Shown here piece after piece: positions 55,468 to 64,000 of a stretch of 64,000 bases of DNA (positions are counted from its first letter, which is position 1; the number at the start of each line of letters is the position of its first letter). This stretch comes from Leucocoprinus leucothites. Its lineage: Eukaryota > Basidiomycota > Agaricomycetes > Agaricales > Agaricaceae. The notes under the pieces were generated by a model that searched no databases, was not told the origin of the DNA, and worked only from the letters and a program-made list of their open reading frames with translations. The stretch lies in NCBI GenBank assembly GCA_013368445.1, contig JAACJO010000006.1:620001-684000 (forward strand), given 5' to 3'. Both the position numbers and the translations under genes were made by a program.

Positions 55468-56013
55468 TGTCATGATCGCAGATCGTGACCTCTCCGATTT
55501 GATCTCCGACTATTTTTTCAATTTCCAATTCCCACAATTTTTCATTATCTATCATTTCTATAAATATTTCGCAGCCAGTCTCCGCTCATCATTCTATCCT
55601 CCTTTCATTTGCGCTCATATGTGTTTCCACCATTCCATTTATGTTTGTCGTTCTCCATTGCATTGCGTTTGTCATTGTCTATTTACTTTTCATTTATCTG
55701 TTTATTTGTTTATCGTCGCATTGTGAGTTTTGCGATATTTACATGTTATTTGTCCAATTTCGCATTATCTTAAATATGTCACTACTAGCTCATGTATTAC
55801 CCATTCTGAATATCGACTAAGATTCCACTCTGAATTCTCTGTCCATTATTCCTTCAGTGTTGAATTCCAATTCGCACTGCCTGTCATCTTCCTCATAGAC
55901 CAAATCGGTCGATGCAATATCGGAAGGGCGCAGCACATACACTGAAGCCAACAACCAACCTCTCTGTAACTTTTGTGTGCTTAGTAAGCACCGGTATTTC
56001 GCAAATCTGGACA
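55468..56013 (+). mobile_element. 3' LTR of element F
   Basis: 546 bp, starts TGTCATGATC and ends TGGACA, followed by the ACACC duplication and the resumed gag of element E. Confidence 0.95.
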
Positions 56014-56633
56014 ACACCACAGACTGGAACATATGGAGAACAAACTTTGAAAGACTCTTCAGCGATGACGCACTCAAAGTCAATGCAGAATGGAGAATCA
56101 AGAGTTTTAAGCAAAACAAGAAACACACAGCTGACTTCCTAATCAAATTTGAAGTCCTCAAAACACGAGCAAAAACCGACGAAACCCATGCCATATTTTT
56201 ACTAAAGAAAAATATGCATGCCGACATCATCAAAGCTATCCTAGGGTATCCTCCCAAGTTAATCCCAAAAACCTACACAGCATGGAAAACAGCTGTACTT
56301 TCCGTAGGACAGGGCTTTGAATCTACAGAAAGGAGCGACACCCACACTGGTACAGGAATAACATATGGGGGAGCAGGCCAACCCATGAAAATAGGTTGCC
56401 AATTCGGACGATCTCTCCCAAAGTACAATGAACAAGGAAAACCCAAATGCTACAACTGCAACAAGTATGGACACATGGCGAAAGAATGTAGACAACCAAA
56501 GGCAGAGGGATGCTACAACTATGGAAAGAGAGGTCACAGAGCCAAGGAATGTAGAAGTCCAAAAACAAAAGTTAGAGGAGTAGAGGTGGGAGAAAAAGAG
56601 GAAAAGGAGGATTTTCAGAACGGCTTGGAGTAG
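56014..56633 (+). pseudogene. gag of element E, C-terminal part with two zinc knuckles
   Basis: Resumes the interrupted gag: [20 protein letters not shown], the capsid C-terminus, then [14 protein letters not shown], a perfect CX2CX4HX4C knuckle (about 56449-56490), and [14 protein letters not shown], where the second Cys has become Tyr. A Lys/Glu-rich end follows. It would bind element RNA. Confidence 0.9.
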
Positions 56634-56776
56634 GCGCAACCTTACAAGCCCATGTAACTAGAGGACCAAAAACAAACCATTATACCATCCCCCAGCAAAG
56701 GAACTCTAAGCATGAACTAACAATATGACCAACAATTGAAACAAAAAACAAGAAAAGGATTGAAGTAACAGCCCTA

Positions 56777-57472
56777 GTGGACTCAGGCTGTTCACATACA
56801 GCGATCAACAAAAAACTAGTGGAAGAAGAAAAAATCCCAATGGAGCAAATGGAACGACCCCTACAAGTTTTCAATGTGGATGGTACACCAAACGGACAAG
56901 GAATGATCACGAAAACAGCCCCTATCACACTAAACTCTAATGGACACCAAGAACATATCCATGCAGTAGTCACTGACTTGGACAATGTGGACGTCTTCCT
57001 GGGACACAACTGGCTAGTCAAACACAATCCAGAAGTAGATTGGAAAGAAGGAATGGTATGCTTCACAAGATGCCCAGACAGCTGCAAAATCAACCATCAA
57101 ACAATCCCATTCACCACACACAACCCACGATTATTCCCAAAAGAGCTCACCACAGAAAATGACAACATGGAGAAGGAACCAGACCCAACCAACCCTGAAG
57201 ACCTACCAGACTACATACGACCATTCACACACCTGTTCAACAAGAAGAAATTCCAATCACTACCAGAAAGGAGAGAATGGGATCACAAGATCAACCTATT
57301 GGACAATGCACCCAAGGAACTAAATGCAAAGGTTTACCCCATGACACCAAAGGAAGAAAACAAACTACACACTTGGATTGACGAACAACTTGGAGCAGGA
57401 CTGATCACAGAATCCAAGTCCCAATACGCCTCTCCATGCTTTTTCATACCAAAGAAAGATGGATCACTATAG
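56777..57472 (+). pseudogene. Protease and start of RT, element E
   Basis: LVDSGCSHTAINKKLVEEE (about 56777-56833) is the aspartyl protease site. VFLGHNWLVKHNPEVDW precedes the linker, and the frame continues into RT with FHHL-type spacer sequence and ASPCFFIPKKDGSL before a TAG at about 57470. It is open for 231 codons. Confidence 0.88.
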
Positions 57473-58867
57473 CTGGTACAGGATTACTGACAATTAAACC
57501 AACACACAATCAAGGACAAAACACCACTACCCCTGATAGGAGAAGTCATTGACAAATTGAAAGATGCAAAGTACTTCAACAAACTTGACCTCATCTGGGG
57601 ATACAACAATGTCCAGATCAAGGAAGGAAACAAATGGAAGGCGGCATTTTTAACAAACAAGGGACTCTTCAAACCAGAAGTCATGTTCTTTGGAATGTGC
57701 AACTCCCCAGGAACGTTCCAGAGAATGATGACAAGCATATTCCAGGAATTAATCCATGAAGGAGTACTGGCCAACTACATGGACGACTTCATAGTACCAG
57801 CTTCATCCACGAAACAACTCCAAGAACGAACAATCCGATTACTCAAGGTTGCAGAGAAACACAACCTATGCTTCAAACGGTCCAAATGCGAATTCAATAC
57901 CACAGAAATACCGATCCTTGGAGTACAAGTAGGAGGGGGAGAAGTGAAAATGGAGTATGACAAGGTTTCAGCAGTCAGAAATTGGGAAACACCAAAAAAC
58001 ACCAAAGGTGTCAAAAGCTTCCTAGGATTTGTCAACTTCTACAGACGATTCATACAAAACTTCAGCCACATCGCAGCCCCACTCAACAAACTCACTGGAA
58101 AAGGAGAATGGAAGTGGGAAGAAGACGAACAAAAAGTGTTTGATGAACTCAAAAGACTAGTCACAGAGGAACCAGTCCTTGCCCTACCACAATGAACAGG
58201 ACAATTCAGAGTAGAAATGGATGCATCAGGACATGCCATAGGGGGAGTACTATCACAAGAACAAGACAACAAATGGAAACCCATCACATTCCTATCACAA
58301 ACCATGAACCCAGCAGAATGGAATTATGAGATATACGACAAAGAACTCCTAGCAATTGTGGAAGCATTGAAAGTATGGAGACAATACTTACTAGATGCAG
58401 AAACCCAATTCGAAATATAGTCGGACCACGAAAACCTGAAATACTTCAGGGAACCCCACAAACTAAACAGACGACAAGCACAATGGTATCTCAAACTCCA
58501 AGACTACAACTTCACAATCAAACACATCCCAGGAAAGACAAACACAAAAGCAGACATACTCTCACAAAAAATGGGTTTCAACACAAGAGATGACAATAGA
58601 GACATCGCGTTACTAGGGGAGAAAACATTCATCTGAGGAATAACAGGTGAAGAAGAAATCACAATGGAGATTGTCATACTGCACAACACACACTTCCAAG
58701 TAAAAGGGGATGAAAAAGTCCTGAAAAGGATCCGAAACCACACAACACATGAAACAATGTTCCAAGAAGCCCAAAAAGATCTGAAAACAGCCTGGGAAGA
58801 AGATGGAATCCCTTACTTCAAAGGATGAATATACATACCAAAACTCACTGAATTATGAGAAGACATC
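57473..58867 (+). pseudogene. RT and RNase H, element E
   Basis: RT carries FNKLDLIWGYNNVQI, MFFGMCNSPGTFQRMM, the intact catalytic NYMDDF (about 57774-57790) and SFLGFVNFYRRFIQNFSHIA. RNase H follows with VEMDASGHAIGGVLSQEQ, WNYEIYDKELLAIVEALKVW and a HENLKYF motif. Stops at about 58194, 58420, 58636, 58828 and 58858 break it. Confidence 0.9.
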
Positions 58868-59857
58868 ATGATCACACACCACAACAACCCAGATGCAGGA
58901 TACCCAGGCCAGCACCACATGATTGACCTAATCAAAAGGACCTTCTGGTGGCCATCATTACGAAGAAATGTCAAACAATTTGTCAAAGGATGCCACACAT
59001 GTCAGCAAAACAAGGCATCACACACCCAATCAGCGGGACCATTGCATCCACTGTCCACACCATCACAACCATGGGAAGAAATCAGCATTGACATTATCAG
59101 ACCACTTCTGCCATCACAAGAAAAGGACGCCATCCTGGTGGTAGTTGACAGGTACTCCAAGATGATATGGCTCATGCCCACAACAATGAATCTGTCATCA
59201 GGAAAACTAGCCAAAATCTACAGAGATGAGATTTGGAAACTCCATGGGATCCCCCAGGGTATTGTCAGTGACAGAGGACCCCAATTCGCATCAACATTCA
59301 TGAAAGAACTATGCAAAGCATTGGGAACAAAATGAAATCTCTCAACAGCCTACCGCCCCCAAACCGATGGACAAACAGAACAAATTAACTGGGAAGTTGA
59401 AACATTCCTACAACACTACATCAACTACAAGCAGGGCAACTGGGTAAGGTGGCTTACAACAGCAGAATTCCAGTATAATGACAAAGCACATTCAGCGACA
59501 GGCCAATCTCTATTTTACATCAACTATGGATGACGCCCATGGAAAGGAACCCTGACAGTTAAAACAGAGATACCATCCCTGGAAGAATGGTTAAAGTGGC
59601 TGGAAGAGACAAGAAAAGAAGTATCGGCAGCGTTAAATAACAACCGAGAAGCAATGGAAGAACAACACAATCTGCAAAAAGGACAAGCCCTCAACCTCAG
59701 GTAAGGGGAACTTGTGTGGGTTGAAGGCACCCACATCACAACCAACTGACCCACAAAGAAACTTGATCACAAGAGATATGGACCCTTCAAGGTTAAAGAA
59801 CCAATCGGAGAAGGAGCCTATCAACTAGAACTCCCAGAAGGATGGGTAATACATGAC
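58868..59857 (+). pseudogene. Integrase, element E
   Basis: H2C2 zinc region: HNNPDAGYPGQHHMIDLIKR to KGCHTCQQNK. Core: EEISIDIIRPL (first Asp), GIVSDRGPQFASTFMKEL (second Asp), then after a stop TAYRPQTDGQTEQIN holding the catalytic Glu. The C-terminal GPY/F-like part is KRYGPFKVKEPIGEGAYQLE. At least four nonsense codons lie between 59333 and 59750. Confidence 0.9.
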
Positions 59858-60160
59858 GTGTTCAACAAGAACCTCCTGACATGTCACCATGGACCGGAGT
59901 TTGACACACAAAAACTTCCAACTCCACCACCACCTGACCTCATTGATGGAGAAGAAGAATATGAAGTTGACGAAATTTGTGGCCATCGGAAGAAGGGACA
60001 TGGCACCCAATACCTGGTACACTGGAAAGGATATGGAAACAAATATGATCAATGGGCAGCAAGGTCAAATTTAGAACACGCAAAAGACACAGTCGAAGAT
60101 TACCATCAGAAGGTTCTGGGACAAAAACCTTTAAAAGAGGGGGATGAAACACCAAAGTAA
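59858..60160 (+). pseudogene. Chromodomain of element E integrase
   Basis: EEEYEVDEICGHRKKGHGTQ, YLVHWKGYGNKYDQWAARSN and LEHAKDTVEDYHQKV make a full chromodomain with the aromatic cage positions Y and W kept. Such domains are thought to guide insertion to heterochromatin. The frame ends with a stop at 60160 after a purine-rich GAGGGGGATGA stretch. Confidence 0.9.
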
Positions 60161-60601
60161 TGCATCCCAACCAGACCACCACAACGCTGCACACCAGCTA
60201 CATCTACACTCTAACAACCTACCTCAACTCCAATCAAGCTATCATGTACCCAGCCACCACCTACCCCTCTACAGATGCAGTTATCTGACAAAACACAGCT
60301 ATGAGGACAACTCATACCACCTCCACCACCAACACAACATCCAACGCCATTGCATACCTCAACATAGAAGACCTCAACAAATGTAATGAGGCATGAAAAG
60401 ATGGCCTCATGGAATACAATGCAACTATCAATGCAATCCAGAAGCTCATAGCTATTGAGGATCGCATCAACTCAATTAATGAGATAGCTACAGAAGCAGT
60501 ATTCCTCCTCATTGGCATCAAACCTCAACTCATTCAACTTCTCTCTCTCTCAGACATTGATAAGAATGCCACACAGACTATCAACAGACTACAAGGCTTG
60601 C
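60161..60601 (+). pseudogene. 3' region and accessory ORF of element E
   Basis: After the chromodomain a Thr/Asn-rich frame (about 60301-60390) and, after a stop, MEYNATINAIQKLIAIEDRI, EIATEAVFLLIGIKPQLIQL and NATQTINRLQGLL follow until the LTR at 60602 cuts it. It is helical and Leu/Ile-rich, in the same position as the accessory ORF of the minus-strand chromovirus. No domain recognised. Confidence 0.45.
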
Positions 60602-61265
60602 TGTTATATATATTGATTATATCTAGCATTTGTTCCATCTACAATACAAAGTCGATATTAGCTTTACTTAAGTAATATCGCAATTATGTTTTCCACTTTG
60701 TTTGTTATTGTTTTCTTTAGTTTGTTTTGACTCATTTACTTTGTCTCGTTATGACTCATTGTGACATATTTGGTTTTGTTTACATTTAATGACATGTGAT
60801 TATTAAATATAGCTGTGCTATATTTGGACTTACCTTGTGATCAATCAGATGATCAAAGAAGAACTTCTTTAGAAGAACTTCTAAAGCTTCCTTGACAGAT
60901 TGCATCTTATATAGTTTAATTAGTGTTAAGGAAGCTGTATGCTTCTCTTCTTTCATTAGAAGCCCTTAGCCCTAGTCAATATTAGATATAGACTTGTATT
61001 GTATATAAGTCATCGACATCTACCAAGGAGAAACATTGTTTCTACTTGGTTAGGTGGAGACTCAATACGAGCCTTTATCTAAACAAAGTTGAATTGAACT
61101 TAAGCCCTAAGATCTCAATTACCAAGTCTTTAACTCTTATAATCGCTGTATTATAACTCTGACTTTGTAAACGACTTTGTCGCTTACCGAGAAGGAGTCC
61201 CCTTTGATAAGATCCACTCGATACTTATTGCGCCAGCTTAGGACCGGGCCGGCATCACTATAACA
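60602..61265 (+). mobile_element. 5' LTR of the right-hand family B element
   Basis: 664 bp, starts TGTTATATATATTG and ends CACTATAACA. It matches the LTRs at 3281, 4373 and 38865. A TATATAAG box near 61002 is shared by all copies. Confidence 0.93.
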
Positions 61266-61833
61266 TTAAGTAGAAACGATCCTTCTCTGTTAGCACAGAG
61301 CCGTTACTTTGCCCAGTAACCCAACAATGTTGCAAACACTGTCGATTTGGGTTATTGCAGTTATAGCACAAGCTGTCTCAAAACTATTGTGCATAACAAC
61401 AAAGAGAGGGTCGACACACATTGCCAACTAGTGGAATAGTTGAGGATCACTCTTATTGATCTGAGCGATTACCCACGCTCTTAAAACATTTGGAGGCTTG
61501 TGAGAGCTAAGGTCATTTTACCTGAATCTCAAAATAAGATACCAGACCCAAGGGTAGATACTCGGAAGGGAGAAATTTGCCAGAAGAATAGGCATATCTC
61601 TGAAGAATACCAGACCCGAGGGTAAATACTCGGAAGACAGTTTATCTGTTGAAAGTCTTAAGAGACTATAAATACACAGTCCTAGTGACTATAAAAGTGA
61701 GTCCAAAGCGACTATAAACTAATTTTCCAATCACGGCAGAATCAAACTGCAAGTGCGATAATTGTCTTAAGGACAATTTACCATTTAAGACTATACTAGG
61801 TGTCTCTATAGGCACCCATAAACATAGTCCACA
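61266..61833 (+). promoter_or_regulatory. Leader (primer site and possible packaging region)
   Basis: Non-coding stretch between LTR and gag ATG. A 27-base motif ACCAGACCCRAGGGTARATA with CTCGGAA occurs twice, at 61541-61567 and 61609-61635. No standard tRNA-complementary primer site is obvious next to the LTR. Confidence 0.5.
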
Positions 61834-63919
61834 ATGGACCCAGCAGAGTTTGCAAGACAGGTTGAGATCCTTGCAAGAAAGGAATTCCCAGAAGAATCCT
61901 ATAGTACATACTACAGTGAAACACGGAGAACAAGGTTTTACAGAAGCAAAGGATCAGGAAGATTCTATTACATCAAGGAATATGAAGGAAGAGTTGTCTA
62001 TGTCCCAATCAAGAAAGGGCAAGAAGGAATCCTTGACGCAGAATTTGCTGCACTTGGCCACAAGCAACTTCATAGAACTGTCAAAGAACAACTTGCAAAA
62101 GGAGCAGGATTTGAAGAGCTTCGAGACATTACCCCAGAACAATACGCTGAAGAAGCAAGAAAATGACAAACTCCATTTCCAGACACCCCTGCAGAATCCA
62201 ACAGGACCATTGAACCAACTATCGGAACAACCCCAAGAATTGGAGAAACCTCACAAGAAAATAATTCAGAGCCCAGAGTTGACACTTCAAGCTCAGAAGA
62301 ATCTGAATCTGATGAAGAAGACAAAGAAAAAGACAAAGAAGGAACAGATAGTGGAGAAAGAAGCCAACAAAAATCTGAAGGAAATCGAACTGAAGAGGAA
62401 CCAGAAGAACTTGCAAAGGCAATTGATAATCTCAAACTCAAATCCATCGAAAAGCCCAGAGTTGACAGACCCCCTTCTTACACCTTGAGCCCAGCCCTTG
62501 GACATAGCCCAAGGTTCCTCAGTCCCATTACAAACCCTATCCCCTTTAGCTTTACCAATTCCCCCACCGGTATTGCCAGTACCAGTACCTTACCATCAAC
62601 CAATCCCAACATTGCTACAGCCAGTACCACGATCACCGTACCTGCTAATACCCAACCAAAAGGGAAAGCAAAGGCAAATATCCCCAATACAGGAGGATCT
62701 TCAAATCGGAGAAGTCCTACACCACCACCACCAAGACCACAAGGAGGACCACCAAGTCCCAGAGGTAATCCGCCTGGAGGACCAGGAGGACCAGGAGGAC
62801 CAGGAGGAGGACCACCAAATCCTAATCCAAACCCCCCGCCAAATCCAATGGCACAACCTCAAGCAGGATTCCAACTCAAGTACCCAAAGCCCAACAGGTT
62901 TGATGGCAACCCCAGCTATTACAGACCATGGATGACCGAAGTCGAACTCTACTTCGACTCATATGGTGTCACAGATGACCAAGCAAGAATCAACTACACC
63001 CTTGGATTACTCGATGGAGCTGCCAAATTATGGCAACAGGATTACAGACTTAGTCAAGCAACTGCAGCTACCCAAGCAGGATATGTTGCACACACCTTTG
63101 ACCAATTCAAGAATGCGCTTGAACAGTCATTCGCTCCAACACAACAGAGCTTTGAGGCTGAAAGAGAGCTCCGTTATTACAGACAACGAAGCAAATACAT
63201 CGAGGAGTACATCGCCAACTTTTCCGTCCTCGCCTCACGTGCAGGACTTCTGACAGCACTTCTCTCTGATCCTACTTCGCCAAAGGACTTGACAATGATG
63301 TCAGATTCGAAGCAATTTGAGCTGACCCCCAAACACTTGCACAGTGGAAAGCTGCTGCAAGACAAGCATACAAAGTTGTCCAAGAGCAAAAGAGATATCG
63401 CATTGGAAATTCTACTCCAGGATCTTCAAATAGATCAAGAAAGACCAAAAGAATAGTAGACAATACAGATCCCAACCACGATATAATGACATCCATAGTC
63501 AACCCATATCTAGACCCAGATGATCCGAGTGGGACATGGATATTGACAGAATATCAAGAGGAATATACAGATTATCAGTTGAAGACGATTGGGAAACAGA
63601 CGACGGAGGTATATACGAACTTGGAGCAGAGGATGATGATAATCCTGAAGAAGAGGAGAGTGAAGGAGAAGGCATCAATGAAACGTACAATGAAGGACCA
63701 AGCAACTCAGACAGAGATGTCTATGGTTCACTATACTCCCACATTATCAATAATGTTCTCACCGATGAACAGAGAGTTGCACTCAAAAGAGGAGAATGCT
63801 TCTTCTGCCACAAGAAAGGACATTTCGCTAAATCTTGTCCGGCAAGGCACAGGAAAGACAAACATGGGACCGAAGTCGACACAGAAGTCCAAGCCCAAAC
63901 CAAGGCAAGGGAATTGTAG
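61834..63919 (+). pseudogene. gag of the right-hand family B element
   Basis: Starts MDPAEFARQVEILARKEFPE. A TGA at 62164-62166 interrupts it; the same frame then runs open to 63456 with an acidic Ser/Glu region, a Pro/Gly-rich tract (about 62725-62850) and the capsid (PKPNRFDGNPSYYRPWMTEV, FDQFKNALEQSFAPTQQ). Two one-base deletions relative to the left copy (near 63250 and in an A-run near 63446) shift the frame. The knuckle CFFCHKKGHFAKSC near 63800 is thus in another frame, and a TGA near 63521 precedes it. Inactive as it stands. Confidence 0.88.
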
Positions 63920-64000
63920 ACCTTTCAAAACTAAAATGAAAGATCCCAACGCCATGGTCTACAAAATACATAGATCAAGCTAGCAATGAAGATGATCCAT

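Larger units (their letters stand above)
47437..56013 (+). mobile_element. Full-length Ty3/gypsy element F (8577 bp) with ACACC duplication
   Basis: Two 546-bp LTRs (47437-47982, 55468-56013) bound the element, and target duplications ACACC lie at 47432-47436 and 56014-56018. The polypurine tract AAAGGGGGAATAC precedes the 3' LTR. The internal order is gag, protease, RT, RNase H, integrase and a chromodomain-like end, as in Tf1/sushi-type chromoviruses. A 1340-bp solo LTR interrupts integrase. Frames are broken and catalytic residues altered, so it is dead. Confidence 0.96.
46858..60160 (+). mobile_element. Chromovirus E (Ty3/gypsy), split by element F
   Basis: Gag starts at 46858, is cut at 47436 by the 8.58-kb element F, and resumes at 56014-56018 after the duplicated ACACC. 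Protease, RT with intact YMDD, RNase H, integrase and a C-terminal chromodomain follow in order to 60160. All frames carry TGA/TAG/TAA codons that fit CGA, CAG, TGG or CAA precursors. It is the oldest layer of this nest. Confidence 0.92.
60602..64000 (+). mobile_element. Family B Ty3/gypsy element, 5' half (cut by the window)
   Basis: 5' LTR, a 568-bp leader and gag, running off the right edge. Gag matches the left-edge element. It interrupts the 3' ORF of element E at CTTGC (60597-60601). The second LTR and matching duplication are outside the window. Confidence 0.93.

Noticed and set aside
60409..60675. 88-codon ORF crossing 60602 as one gene
   Set aside because: The last 24 codons lie inside the family B LTR. 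The natural frame belongs to element E and was cut by the insertion.

Overview
The window looks like repeat-rich nuclear DNA of a mushroom-forming basidiomycete (Agaricomycetes). The evidence is the short-intron gene structure, a pair of NACHT-type NLR genes, a Crh-type GH16 wall enzyme, a KDZ transposase with Cys clusters, and several chromodomain Ty3/gypsy elements decayed by C-to-T changes. The species cannot be read from the sequence. A TE-inflated genome such as that of an ectomycorrhizal species would fit, but that is inference.

Layout. 1-5378: remnant of a Ty3/gypsy chromovirus (family B) with broken gag, protease, RT and integrase, interrupted by two solo LTRs of different families and followed by its 3' LTR and a second partial LTR. 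6.3-15.7 kb: the only host-gene island, with a GPI-anchored GH16 Crh-like enzyme (-), a three-RRM protein (-), a decayed NACHT NLR (+) and an apparently intact NACHT NLR (+). 17.3-18.1 kb: a cytochrome P450 relic. 19.1-34.1 kb: a KDZ transposase locus with SWIM and Cys-cluster exons, a Tc1 insertion 36 bp upstream of its start, a convergent pair of unknown genes, a fimbrin fragment and another unknown multi-exon gene. Two 35-bp tandem arrays of one family bracket this region. 36.0-37.0 kb: a pogo/Tigger-like non-autonomous element. 38.9-45.8 kb: another family B chromovirus on the minus strand, carrying an intact-looking Tc1 copy and a ~1 kb inverted-repeat structure. 46.8-60.2 kb: a chromovirus (E) split by a full-length 8.6 kb Ty3/gypsy element (F) with a 5-bp target duplication; F itself is split by a 1.34 kb solo LTR. 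60.6-64.0 kb: the 5' LTR, leader and gag of one more family B element.

How the parts relate. Most of the window is a stratified record of transposition: LTR elements inserted into LTR elements, LTR-LTR recombination leaving solo LTRs, and two waves of DNA transposons. Nearly all element ORFs are broken by TGA, TAA or TAG codons that fit C-to-T decay, and LTR copies differ mainly at CpG/TpG/CpA sites. The exception is one Tc1 copy with an uninterrupted 339-residue DD34E transposase. The host genes lie in the GC-richer island. The NLR pair shares a short N-terminal exon with a GG-x-F motif, the main candidate here for a poorly described effector module.
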